From Moraxella sp. ZY210820 (GTDB lineage Bacteria > Pseudomonadota > Gammaproteobacteria > Pseudomonadales > Moraxellaceae), in NCBI RefSeq assembly GCF_030674635.1, contig NZ_CP089978.1:1054001-1118000 (forward strand): a stretch of 64,000 nt of DNA, written 5' to 3'. The notes under the pieces are model-generated. The model was not told the origin of the DNA. It ran no database searches and saw only the letters and a list, made by a program, of their open reading frames with translations. Position 1 is the first letter of the stretch. Each line of letters starts with the position of its first letter. The position numbers and the translations under genes are program-made. Below are positions 56,699 to 64,000 of this stretch, piece by piece.

Positions 56699-56877
56699 AC
56701 GTGAGTTTGGCTCAAATATTTATACAACTTATTGAAAATAAAAGGATAAATAGGGTGTGTATTACACCATTTCGATAAAAATCTATACATGGTGTATATT
56801 ACGCACCCACTAGCATTTATCGATTTAATTTATATCTTTTAGTATCAAAAATTTATGGGTGTAAATAAGCCGAATTC
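56699..56877. mobile_element. MITE-like element, copy B, between bamA and skp
   Basis: The 179-bp element begins ACGTGAGTTTGGCT and ends AGCCGAATTC plus a few bases, which are imperfect inverted repeats. It is bounded by the 10-bp direct repeat ATATTAAATA (56689-56698 and 56878-56887). The internal blocks AACTTATTGAAAATAAAA, GGGTGTGTATTACACC, TTTCGATAAAAATCTATACA and TTACGCACCC match copies A and C. It ends about 20 bp before the skp ribosome-binding region, so it has displaced or replaced the native upstream sequence of skp. Confidence 0.72.
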
Positions 56878-56907
56878 ATATTAAATAGGTAACGATGGAG
56901 TTATGAT

Positions 56908-57402
56908 ATGAAAAAAATAGCATTATTAGTTGCAGGTATGACAATGTCAGTTGCAAGTTTTGCCAATCAATATGCGGTAGTTGATTTACCAAAAGTGATT
57001 GAAAGTAGTACTTATGTCAAACAGCAAGAAGCAAGTTTACAACAATCTATCAAGGCTGATACAACAAAGTTGGAACAATTACGTAAAGAATTAGCTGCTA
57101 TGCAACAAAAAGCACAAACTGAAGCTCCTAAAATGAAAGAAGATGAATTGAAACGTCTTGAGCAACAGTTTGAAACTAAAATGAATGAATTTGGCAAATT
57201 GCAACAACAAGTACAAACACGTGTACAACAAGGTATGGGGCAAATTGAAAATACTTTAAATAATCGTATTAGCCAAGTAACCGAACAATTGCGTGTTGAA
57301 AATAAGTTTGATATTGTTTTAGAGCGTGGTGTTGTATTATCTTATGATAAGAAAGTGGATATTACAGATAAAGTAATTCAACGTTTAAATGCGATTAAAT
57401 AA
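56908..57402 (+). CDS. skp: Periplasmic chaperone Skp (OmpH family)
   Basis: Skp is a trimeric periplasmic chaperone that carries unfolded outer-membrane proteins to BamA. The 164-residue precursor has a signal peptide (MKKIALLVAGMTMSVASFA), the small beta core (QYAVVDLPKVIESS and KFDIVLERGVVLSYDKKVDI) and a long coiled-coil arm (about residues 40-125, Gln/Lys/Glu-rich). Its ATG follows GGAG with an in-frame-looking GATATG spacer. Copy B of the MITE-like family lies just upstream, and a hairpin separates it from lpxD. Confidence 0.93.
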   Translation: MKKIALLVAGMTMSVASFANQYAVVDLPKVIESSTYVKQQEASLQQSIKADTTKLEQLRKELAAMQQKAQTEAPKMKEDELKRLEQQFETKMNEFGKLQQQVQTRVQQGMGQIENTLNNRISQVTEQLRVENKFDIVLERGVVLSYDKKVDITDKVIQRLNAIK

Positions 57403-57416
57403 TATTAAATTCTAAT

Positions 57417-57445
57417 AAAGCGTGTATCATAATGATATACGCTTT
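57417..57445 (+). terminator. Hairpin between skp and lpxD
   Basis: A 12-bp stem with one G-U pair (AAAGCGTGTATC / GATATACGCTTT) begins 14 bp after the skp stop codon. The U-tract is short (TTT), so termination may be partial. Confidence 0.5.
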
Positions 57446-57498
57446 AACTGATTTTATATTGTTCTTTAAATAAAATCATCTCGTGAATAATACATTTT

Positions 57499-58572
57499 AT
57501 GATACATCAATCTTATCGTTTAGCTGAGCTTGCTTCCCATATTCAAGCAAAAATTATTGGCGATGAAAATATAGTCATTGATAAAATGGCAAGTTTAGCC
57601 AATGCACAACCTACACAATTAAGTTTTGTCAATGGAACAAAATATATTGAATCTGCTTTACAAACAAAAGCAGGCGCATTAATTGTGAATGAAGATGTAT
57701 TACAAAATTTACAATCACAAAATTTAAATATTCCTTATTTAGTAGTTGCTAATCCTTATTTGGCTTTTGCTATTTTAACTCATGTGTTTGAAGTTAAGCA
57801 TATAAAACGTGGTATTGAGCATACAGCACAAATTGATGATTCAGCGATTATCGGTGACAATGTATATATTGGTCATCATGTGGTCATTGGTCATCATGCA
57901 GTGATTGGAGACAATACCATTATTTTAGCCAATACGGTCATTGGTGATAAAGTTGAAATTGGTGCAAATAGTTTTATTGAAAGTAATGTCAGCATTATTG
58001 GCGAAAGTAAATTAGGTCAAGGTGTACGCATTCATGCTAATACTGTGATTGGTGGTGAAGGTTTTGGTTTTGCACCGTATCAAGGACAATGGCATCGTAT
58101 TGCTCAATTAGGTTCAGTGCGTATTGGCAATGGTGTACGTATTGGCTCTAATTGTAGTGTTGATCGTGGTGCATTAGATGATACGATAATTGCTGATGGT
58201 GTAATTATTGATAATTTGGTACAAATTGCCCATAATGTACAAATTGGCGAACATACTGCGATTGCGGCAAAATGTGGTATTGCAGGTAGCACTAAAATTG
58301 GTAAAAATTGTATTTTAGGTGGCGATTGTGGTTTAGTTGGACATATTAGCATTGCGGATAATGTAACTTTAACTGCCCAATCAATGGTTACTAAAAGTAT
58401 TACCGAAGCTGGAAGTTATTCTTCAGGAACAAGTTTTTTTGAAACTAATCATTGGAAAAAAACGATTGTACGTTTAAGACAATTAGCAGATTTGCCATTG
58501 ACCCAGATGACTAAAAAGATAGATGATATGCAGGCTAAGATTGAAACCCTACAGGCAAAATTACCCAAATAA
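57499..58572 (+). CDS. lpxD: UDP-3-O-(3-hydroxyacyl)glucosamine N-acyltransferase
   Basis: LpxD adds the N-linked hydroxyacyl chain in the third step of lipid A synthesis. The 357-residue protein has a UMP-binding N-terminal domain ([29 protein letters not shown]) and a long left-handed beta-helix made of hexapeptide repeats ([20 protein letters not shown] and onward), with the catalytic His likely in [14 protein letters not shown]. The C-terminal helix is present. fabZ and lpxA follow in the usual order. Confidence 0.96.
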   Translation: MIHQSYRLAELASHIQAKIIGDENIVIDKMASLANAQPTQLSFVNGTKYIESALQTKAGALIVNEDVLQNLQSQNLNIPYLVVANPYLAFAILTHVFEVKHIKRGIEHTAQIDDSAIIGDNVYIGHHVVIGHHAVIGDNTIILANTVIGDKVEIGANSFIESNVSIIGESKLGQGVRIHANTVIGGEGFGFAPYQGQWHRIAQLGSVRIGNGVRIGSNCSVDRGALDDTIIADGVIIDNLVQIAHNVQIGEHTAIAAKCGIAGSTKIGKNCILGGDCGLVGHISIADNVTLTAQSMVTKSITEAGSYSSGTSFFETNHWKKTIVRLRQLADLPLTQMTKKIDDMQAKIETLQAKLPK

Positions 58573-58600
58573 TTGCCTAGATAAATGAGTGAGTATCATC

Positions 58601-59080
58601 ATGACTGAAACTGTTAATTTGCCTAAATTTCCTTTAATGGCACCTGACATTCATAAGTATTTACCACATCGCTATCCATTTTTATTGGTGGATCGTGTAT
58701 TAAGTGTAGAAGATAAAACCATTGTGGGTTATAAAAATGTCAGTTTAAATGAAGAGTTTTTTCAAGGACATTTTCCCAATCAACCAATTATGCCTGGTGT
58801 GTTGATTGTTGAAGCATTAGCACAAGTATCTGGTGTCTTAGGCTTTATTTTAAATGATGTATTACCTGATGGTAATTCACTATTCTTATTTGCGGGTGCT
58901 GAAAAAGTACGCTTTAAACGTCCTGTTGTGCCTGGTGATCAATTAGTGTTAAAATCTGAATTAATTATGCAACGTAGTAGTTTGTATAAATATAATTGTA
59001 CTGCACTCGTTGATAATCAAGTGGTTGCAACGGCTGAAATTATGATTTCCCATCAAAAATTGAGTAATAATGAGCAATAA
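58601..59080 (+). CDS. fabZ: 3-hydroxyacyl-ACP dehydratase FabZ
   Basis: FabZ dehydrates 3-hydroxyacyl-ACP in fatty acid elongation and competes with LpxA for hydroxymyristoyl-ACP. The 159-residue hot-dog protein has YLPHRYPFLLVDRVL (catalytic His), NEEFFQGHFPNQPIMPGVLIV, the conserved Glu in EALAQVSG, and AGAEKVRFKRPVVPGD. I start at the ATG at 58601; a GTG four codons upstream (58589) is possible. It overlaps lpxA by 11 bp, which indicates coupled translation. Confidence 0.96.
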   Translation: MTETVNLPKFPLMAPDIHKYLPHRYPFLLVDRVLSVEDKTIVGYKNVSLNEEFFQGHFPNQPIMPGVLIVEALAQVSGVLGFILNDVLPDGNSLFLFAGAEKVRFKRPVVPGDQLVLKSELIMQRSSLYKYNCTALVDNQVVATAEIMISHQKLSNNEQ

Positions 59081-59858
59081 TCAATTCATTCACCCGACTG
59101 CTATTATTGATCCATCGGCAGAATTAGCAGCAGACGTACAAATTGGACCTTACTGTATTATTGGTCCTCAAGTTAGTATTGCTGAAGGTACAAAATTACA
59201 TTCACATGTTGTGGTACACTCGCATACACGCATAGGAAAAATGAATGAAATTTTTCCTTTTGCTAGTATTGGTGCGGATTGCCAAGATTTAAAATACATG
59301 GGTGAAGAAACATGGCTGGAAATAGGGGATTATAATTCTATTCGTGAGCATTGTTCTTTACATCGTGGTACAATTCAGGATCAAGGCATTACCAAAATTG
59401 GCAGTCATAATTTGTTGATGGTCAATACTCATATTGCTCATGATTGTATTATTGGTAGTCATAATGTGATTGCCAATAATGCTGGTATTGCAGGACATGT
59501 ACATATGGGGGATTATGTGGTAATGGGTGGTAATTCAGGTATTCATCAATTCTGTCATATTGATTCTTATAGTATGATTGCGAGTGGTTCAACTATTTGG
59601 AAAGATGTACCTGCTTATGTACTTGTTTCTGGAAATCCTGCTCGTGCAATGAAAATTAATACGGAAGGTTTAAAGCGTAAAGGTTGGTCTCGTGATGTGA
59701 TTAATGGTTTGATGGATGCTTTTAAGTTGGTATATAAACAAAATTATACCACTAAAGAAGCGATTGCCTTAATTGAAGAGCAAATTTTACCAACAGTTCC
59801 AGAAGTTTCATTATTAGTACAGTCCTTAAAGGATAGTACACGTGGTATTACACGTTAA
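59070..59858 (+). CDS. lpxA: UDP-N-acetylglucosamine acyltransferase
   Basis: LpxA performs the first step of lipid A synthesis, adding a hydroxyacyl chain to UDP-GlcNAc. The 262-residue protein starts HPTAIIDPSAELAADVQIGP and has the hexapeptide-repeat beta-helix with the catalytic His in NTHIAHDCIIGSHNVIAN, HMGDYVVMGGNSGIHQFCHI, and a helical C-terminal domain (MKINTEGLKRKGWSRDVING). lpxB is not adjacent. A strong terminator ends the cluster here. Confidence 0.97.
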   Translation: MSNNQFIHPTAIIDPSAELAADVQIGPYCIIGPQVSIAEGTKLHSHVVVHSHTRIGKMNEIFPFASIGADCQDLKYMGEETWLEIGDYNSIREHCSLHRGTIQDQGITKIGSHNLLMVNTHIAHDCIIGSHNVIANNAGIAGHVHMGDYVVMGGNSGIHQFCHIDSYSMIASGSTIWKDVPAYVLVSGNPARAMKINTEGLKRKGWSRDVINGLMDAFKLVYKQNYTTKEAIALIEEQILPTVPEVSLLVQSLKDSTRGITR

Positions 59859-59896
59859 TTGTGATAAAAGTTGCTTAAAGTGGCTGATTATTGACC

Positions 59897-59936
59897 AATA
59901 CCCCAAAAGTTAGCAATCAACCTTTTGGGGTATTTT
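59897..59936 (+). terminator. Terminator at the end of the lpxD-fabZ-lpxA cluster
   Basis: A perfect 13-bp stem (AATACCCCAAAAG / CTTTTGGGGTATT) with a 12-nt loop ends in TTTT, 38 bp after the lpxA stop. The convergent bpt gene ends 6 bp further on. Confidence 0.88.
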
Positions 59937-59941
59937 ATTGT

Positions 59942-60823
59942 CTATGGTTTATCATCATGAAAGCCAATCAATCTGACATTATCAAATTGTATGTGTGGAT
60001 TAAATACAGGTAATAATTGTGCAGGTGCATGTAATAAATCATTGCTGGTATTGAGCATATTACCAAAACGGCGGACATCATCGTCATTTAAAGGGTAGCT
60101 TAAACGTTCCCATGTTCCTTTATATAGAATTTCTAAAGGTTGGTATTGAGCTTTATAATTCATTTTTTTTGAATGTGGAATCCAATAGCCCAAATAGACA
60201 TAATCTAATCCTAATGATTTGGCATATTCGATTTGAGTTAAGACTGAAAACACACCCAAAGACCGTTTGTGATAATCTGGGTCAAAAAATGTATAAACGG
60301 CAGATAAGCCATCATGGAACATATCGCAGGCAGAAACGGCAATTAATTGTTCATTAAGCCAATACTCAATAAAAATATTTTGTGTACGAGAGACTACAAG
60401 ATATTCATAAAATTGTTGTTCACTCGGCGGACTGGTTGATTTATCAGCATGGCGATGTTGGACATATTTAACGTACAATTTAGCATGTTCTTGATTTGCT
60501 TGATGTGCAGGAATAAGCGTTACTTTTAAATCTTGGTTACGTTTCCATGCTTTCTTTTGCATACTGTTAATTTTAAAATCTGCCACAGGAATACGACAAG
60601 CCAAGCATTGTGAACAAGAATTACAACTAGGTTTGTAAATTAACTCACCACTACGACGAAAACCGCCATCAGCAAGGGCAGAAAATACGTTATCATTAAT
60701 TTTAGCTTGTGGGTCAATCAATACGATGCGTGATAGTTTGCCATCAATATAAGAGCAATCTTCATCATCATTGGTAATAAAATAGTTAAAATTACGCAAA
60801 ATATCTTTATTGTGTTGATTCAT
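59942..60823 (-). CDS. bpt: Aspartate/glutamate leucyltransferase (Bpt, ATE-family)
   Basis: Bpt attaches leucine from leucyl-tRNA to proteins with N-terminal Asp or Glu, marking them for ClpAPS degradation. The 293-residue protein has the ATE N-terminal module (CSYIDGKLSRIVLIDPQ, then GFRRSGELIYKPSCNSCSQC and CRIPV) and the C-terminal GNAT-like domain (STSPPSEQQFYEYLV, AVYTFFDPDYHKRSLGVF, LDYVYLGYWIPHSKKMNYK). Bacterial members of this sequence type are Bpt rather than arginyl-specific Ate, which is an inference from taxonomy. Confidence 0.9.
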   Translation of the reverse strand: MNQHNKDILRNFNYFITNDDEDCSYIDGKLSRIVLIDPQAKINDNVFSALADGGFRRSGELIYKPSCNSCSQCLACRIPVADFKINSMQKKAWKRNQDLKVTLIPAHQANQEHAKLYVKYVQHRHADKSTSPPSEQQFYEYLVVSRTQNIFIEYWLNEQLIAVSACDMFHDGLSAVYTFFDPDYHKRSLGVFSVLTQIEYAKSLGLDYVYLGYWIPHSKKMNYKAQYQPLEILYKGTWERLSYPLNDDDVRRFGNMLNTSNDLLHAPAQLLPVFNPHIQFDNVRLIGFHDDKP

Positions 60824-60882
60824 AGTTCACCTTAAATTATCACATGATTATTGTATCAGAGAGTAAATCATAGTTCTATGTG

Positions 60883-61272
60883 TTACCATAATGTTAATAT
60901 TTTTTGCATTAGTAAAGCACGGTAATAAGCAGCTATATTAGAAGGATTGCGTTGAGTTTCATTTTGATAAAAATCACGCCATTGTACAATCATTGTCTGT
61001 GTTATACCATGTTGTTTAATAGTTTGCACATATTCAGCTGTAATATTATCTAGTTGATATTTAGCACCTTGAAATCCAGTTCCCCATTGAATAACTTCTT
61101 GACCAAATTGGGTTAATGACATTTTTTCAGGGATTGGTGGAATTGCAAGACGATTAATGGATTTATTTACTTGCGAAGGTAGTGGTGTAATAATATTATT
61201 GATATGCAATTCAGCCGATACGTTTGTTGTTATTAAACAGCAAAAGAGTAATTTTAGTGGAGATGGTTTCAC
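60883..61272 (-). CDS. Exported DUF4951-like small protein
   Basis: This is a 129-residue protein with a signal peptide (MKPSPLKLLFCCLITTNVSA). The mature part ends with a compact helical domain: LTQFGQEVIQWGTGFQGAKY, then ITAEYVQTIKQHGITQTMIV, QWRDFYQNETQRNPSNIAAY and RALLM. This pattern (FG..VI.WGTG ... WRDFY....NP.N..A..RA.LM) fits DUF4951. Its function is not known to me. Translation starts at GTG (61272) with AGG 8 or so bases upstream. It is transcribed divergently from the TauE-like gene. Confidence 0.75.
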   Translation of the reverse strand: MKPSPLKLLFCCLITTNVSAELHINNIITPLPSQVNKSINRLAIPPIPEKMSLTQFGQEVIQWGTGFQGAKYQLDNITAEYVQTIKQHGITQTMIVQWRDFYQNETQRNPSNIAAYYRALLMQKILTLW

Positions 61273-61385
61273 TGTGATTACCTAATATTCTATAATAATA
61301 ATGATTATATTTTATCATAAAAATAAAATGATGGAATAGTATTATTTATGTTACAATACTGTTTATTATCATTTTTATGCTGTGA

Positions 61386-62204
61386 ATGATGGAAATTTTA
61401 CTTTATTTATTAATTGGTAGCGTGTCAGGTTTTTTTGCTGGTTTGTTTGGCATTGGCGGTGGGTTAATTATTATCCCTTGTCTCTATTTTGTATTTAATT
61501 ATATTTTACATTATGACCCATCAATTATTATGCACTTAGCTGTTGGTACTGCGTTGGCGAGTATTGTCATCAGTAGTTTAAGTTCAGCATTATCCCATCA
61601 CAAAAAAGGTGCAATTGTTTGGTCGGTGGTTAAAGTATTTGTGCCATTTATGTTACTTGGTTCATTACTAGGTGCTTGGATTGCTAATCAACTCAGTTCA
61701 GCCAATATGCAATTAGTGATTGGTTTATTTGCATTTTGGACAGCTTATGGTATGTTAAAAAAGAAAAACATTATTGAAGCTGAAACAATGAATTTACCGA
61801 ACGTTTGGACGATGCGTGTAGTTGGTGGTGCAATTGGTGTAGCATCATCGATTTTTGGTATAGCAGGGGGAAGTATTATTGTTCCTTATTTAAATCGTTG
61901 TGGTATGTTAATACAGCGTGCAGTAGCGACTTCATCTGCGTGTGGTGTACCAATTTCGATTATGGGGGCGATCGGTTATTTATGGTTTGGCTCACAACAT
62001 AGTATTCAAGCACCTAATAGTTTAGGTTATGTACACATTTATGCCTTTTTAGGTATTAGCATTGCCAGTTTTATGACAGCAAAATTAGGGGTTAAAGTGG
62101 CTCATGCTATTTCTGCACAAAAACTTAAAAAATATTTTGCTATTGAATTATTATTAGTCGGTTGCTATTTTATTTATCAATGGTTGCGAGTATTCTTTTA
62201 TTGA
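61386..62204 (+). CDS. TauE/SafE family membrane permease (putative sulfite/anion exporter)
   Basis: This is a 272-residue integral membrane protein with about eight hydrophobic helices arranged as two similar halves. Each half begins with the family's glycine motif: GSVSGFFAGLFGIGGGLIII near the N-terminus and GAIGVASSIFGIAGGSIIVP near residue 150. TauE/SafE proteins move sulfur-containing anions such as sulfite or sulfoacetate across the inner membrane; the substrate here is not determined. Its last 7 bp overlap the convergent YqaA-like gene, which leaves no room for a separate terminator. Confidence 0.9.
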   Translation: MMEILLYLLIGSVSGFFAGLFGIGGGLIIIPCLYFVFNYILHYDPSIIMHLAVGTALASIVISSLSSALSHHKKGAIVWSVVKVFVPFMLLGSLLGAWIANQLSSANMQLVIGLFAFWTAYGMLKKKNIIEAETMNLPNVWTMRVVGGAIGVASSIFGIAGGSIIVPYLNRCGMLIQRAVATSSACGVPISIMGAIGYLWFGSQHSIQAPNSLGYVHIYAFLGISIASFMTAKLGVKVAHAISAQKLKKYFAIELLLVGCYFIYQWLRVFFY

Positions 62205-62623
62205 GCGATTTGATATAAGTAATAAATTGCAATATAGCGTCCTGTTTTAGCAATACTGACTAAGAGTAAAAATCTAATAAAATGTTCTTTGAGTATGCCT
62301 GCGATTAAAGTTAAAGGGTCGCCAATGATCGGTAGCCAACTGAATAATAAGCTGAAATAGCCATATTTTTGGTAGTGATGTTTAGCTTTTTGGATTTGTT
62401 GTGGTGAAAAAGGAAACCATTTTTTGTGTTGGAAACGTTGCAGTTGGGTACCAATATACCAATTAAAACACGAGCCTAAAATATTACCTAAACTGGCACA
62501 CAAGATTAACAATTCAATTGTGTAGCGGTGTTGAGATAATAAAGTGATTAATAAAGCCTCAGATTGGGCAGGGAATAAACTTCCTGCCAAAAAAGCTGTG
62601 ATAAATAATGTGAAATAACTCAT
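62198..62623 (-). CDS. YqaA-like (VTT/DedA-related) membrane protein
   Basis: This 141-residue protein has three to four hydrophobic helices and resembles E. coli YqaA: AFLAGSLFPAQSEALLI, then LCASLGNILGSCFNWYIG, WFPFSPQQIQKAKHHYQKYG and LLFSWLPIIGDPLTLIAGIL. The G-x-x-x-G and F/W-P-I-GDPLT segments are characteristic of this VTT-domain subgroup. Relatives of the larger DedA family affect membrane potential and lipid carrier recycling, but YqaA itself has no defined role. It converges on the TauE-like gene with a 7-bp overlap. Confidence 0.82.
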   Translation of the reverse strand: MSYFTLFITAFLAGSLFPAQSEALLITLLSQHRYTIELLILCASLGNILGSCFNWYIGTQLQRFQHKKWFPFSPQQIQKAKHHYQKYGYFSLLFSWLPIIGDPLTLIAGILKEHFIRFLLLVSIAKTGRYIAIYYLYQIAQ

Positions 62624-62957
62624 AATTTAAGGCGTGTTGAACATGAATGACATATTTTAATAGTTTGCTTGAATTTTAGCTATTGATAATATTTTTTGTG
62701 CTAAAAATGGCTAAATCTAGTTTTTTTCGTCAAAAGTTTTGGCAAGATTTTAATATTGATTGCAACTTTTTCCTTGAAAATTTTTGATTTTTCTCATTTT
62801 TAGCTACAAAAACCAATGTCCATCACGCCCAAGAAAAATTATCAATCTATCGTAAAATCGTATAATATTGTGTGAGTATATGATTTTATGACAAATTTAA
62901 CAGATTAGGTATGATACAATAGCTTTATCTTAGATAAAATGTAAAATGGTGATTGAA
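62624..62957. other. Non-coding divergent region between the YqaA-like gene and gor
   Basis: These 334 bp carry promoters for both neighbours. A 26-codon frame at 62708-62788 has no ribosome-binding site and is not supported. No regulator site such as an OxyR motif could be assigned with confidence. Confidence 0.5.
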
Positions 62958-64000
62958 ATGACTAAACATTATGATTATATTGCGATAGGCGGTGGTTCTG
63001 GTGGTATTGCATCGATTAACCGTGCGGCAAGTTATGGCAAAAAATGTGCAATTATTGAAGCAAAACATATTGGTGGAACTTGTGTAAATGTTGGTTGTGT
63101 GCCTAAAAAAGTGATGTGGTATGCAGGACAATTAGCTGATGCAATTCATCAATATGCACCCGATTATGGTTTTGATATTCAGGTCAATAAATTTGATTAT
63201 GCAACTTTAGTGAAAGCCCGTAATGCCTATATTGAGCGTATTCATGGTTCATATCAAAATGTGTTTAATAAAAATAATGTTGATGTAATTCAAGGTTTTG
63301 CAAAATTTATTGATAAAAATACAGTTGAAGTGAATGGCGAAAAAATTACAGCAGAACATATTTTAATTGCAACTGGTGGACGACCAAGCCGTCCTGATAT
63401 TGAAGGGCAACAATATGGTATAGATTCTGATGGTTTATTTGCTTTGACTGAACAGCCTAAACGTTTAGCGGTGGTTGGTGCAGGTTACATTGCAGTAGAA
63501 CTTGCTGGAGTATTTAATAGTTTAGGTTCAGAAACGCATTTATTGGTGCGTAAAGATAATCCATTGCGTAATTTTGATACAGATATTGTACAAACTTTAG
63601 TTGATGTGATGGAAAAGGAAGGCGTTCATATTCATCGTCAAGTTAATCCACAACGTATTGTTAAAAATGCTGATGAAAGTTTAACTATTTATTATGCTAA
63701 TGGGCAAGAATTAACGGTTGATTGTTTAGTGTGGGCAATTGGACGTGAGCCAGCAACGGATAATATCAATTTAGAAGCTGTAGGTGTAGCAACTAATGAT
63801 AAAGGCTTTATCAAAGTTGATAAATATCAAAATACAAATGTAGCAAATATTTATGCGGTAGGAGATATTATTGAAAATGCAGTTTCTTTAACACCTATTG
63901 CTGTTGCTGCGGGTCGCCGATTATCTGAGCGTTTATTTAATAATAAACCGAATGAGCATTTAGACTACAATTTTGTGCCAACCGTTGTATTTAGCCACCC
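62958..64000 (+). CDS. gor: Glutathione-disulfide reductase (3' end outside window)
   Basis: Gor reduces oxidised glutathione with NADPH and FAD in the cytosol. The first 347 residues are present: FAD-binding DYIAIGGGSGGIASINRAA, the redox-active disulfide GGTCVNVGCVPKKVMWY (cysteines five apart), the NADPH-binding fold VVGAGYIAVELAGVFNSLG with the following LLVRKDNPLR, and VANIYAVGDIIENAVSLTPI. The frame is open to base 64000, so the C-terminal dimerisation domain with the catalytic His lies beyond. The ATG at 62958 is preferred; a GTG three codons earlier is possible. The VRK arginine/lysine pair and length favour glutathione rather than trypanothione or mercuric reductase. Confidence 0.94.
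   Translation, partial: MTKHYDYIAIGGGSGGIASINRAASYGKKCAIIEAKHIGGTCVNVGCVPKKVMWYAGQLADAIHQYAPDYGFDIQVNKFDYATLVKARNAYIERIHGSYQNVFNKNNVDVIQGFAKFIDKNTVEVNGEKITAEHILIATGGRPSRPDIEGQQYGIDSDGLFALTEQPKRLAVVGAGYIAVELAGVFNSLGSETHLLVRKDNPLRNFDTDIVQTLVDVMEKEGVHIHRQVNPQRIVKNADESLTIYYANGQELTVDCLVWAIGREPATDNINLEAVGVATNDKGFIKVDKYQNTNVANIYAVGDIIENAVSLTPIAVAAGRRLSERLFNNKPNEHLDYNFVPTVVFSH

Noticed and set aside
62708..62788. A 26-codon plus-strand frame (MAKSSFFRQKFWQDF...) upstream of gor
   Set aside because: There is no ribosome-binding site and no independent support; it is too short to trust in AT-rich DNA.

Overview
The window is an AT-rich chromosomal segment from a gammaproteobacterium of the family Moraxellaceae, most like Acinetobacter. 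The evidence is the codon bias, a pyrB gene followed by a non-catalytic dihydroorotase homologue, a GspE ATPase encoded away from any other gsp gene, HemJ in place of HemG, a cvpA-purF pair, and the envelope cluster pyrH-frr-uppS-cdsA-dxr-rseP-bamA-skp-lpxD-fabZ-lpxA. The species cannot be fixed from sequence reading alone. The segment is mostly housekeeping. It has no prophage, no complete insertion sequence, no CRISPR array and no tRNA or rRNA gene that I can see.

Layout. 1-8.5 kb: end of radA, bacterioferritin, a GST-like protein, rsuA, a TatD nuclease, a zinc-ribbon protein of unknown role, a lipoprotein phosphatase, a two-gene toxin-antitoxin-like cassette (6875-7515) and dusC. 8.8-18 kb: pyrB-pyrC', purL, rsmE, csrA and lysC. 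18.7-22.5 kb: a membrane-anchored BLUF photoreceptor, a HIT protein, a membrane-bound class III nucleotide cyclase and tsaD. 22.5-31.9 kb: a small membrane-protein gene with an in-frame stop, carB, fba and pgk (minus strand), gspE and a YgiW-type periplasmic protein. 32-39.3 kb: a Sel1-repeat protein, hemJ, a FabB-type synthase, pyrD, cvpA and purF. 39.4-44 kb: a degenerate M48-like membrane protein, a possible HolD (psi) subunit, a lipoprotein and zapE. 44.2-48.3 kb: putP and a Fur-box-preceded TonB receptor. 48.4-59.9 kb: the envelope-biogenesis cluster. 59.9-64 kb: bpt, a DUF4951-like protein, a TauE/SafE permease, a YqaA-like protein and the start of glutathione reductase, which runs off the window.

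Functionally, the window holds five pyrimidine genes (pyrB, pyrC', carB, pyrD, pyrH) at separate places and two purine genes (purL, purF). The envelope block combines isoprenoid carrier synthesis (dxr, uppS), phospholipid precursor synthesis (cdsA), outer-membrane protein assembly (bamA, skp, rseP) and lipid A synthesis (lpxD, fabZ, lpxA).

The most unusual non-coding content is repeats. One is a MITE-like family with ACGTGA-type terminal inverted repeats. Two copies are bounded by direct repeats, and one of these sits exactly at the rsmE stop codon; two more copies are degenerate or partial. The second is a pair of 65-67 bp double-palindrome elements with GTAGGGG/CCCCTAC ends. Other leads are the toxin-antitoxin-like cassette, a leader ORF overlapping the purL start, nested inverted repeats behind a -10 box near 33.3 kb, a dead M48 peptidase homologue, a cyclase with a changed purine-pocket residue and a bacterioferritin without its haem-ligand Met.
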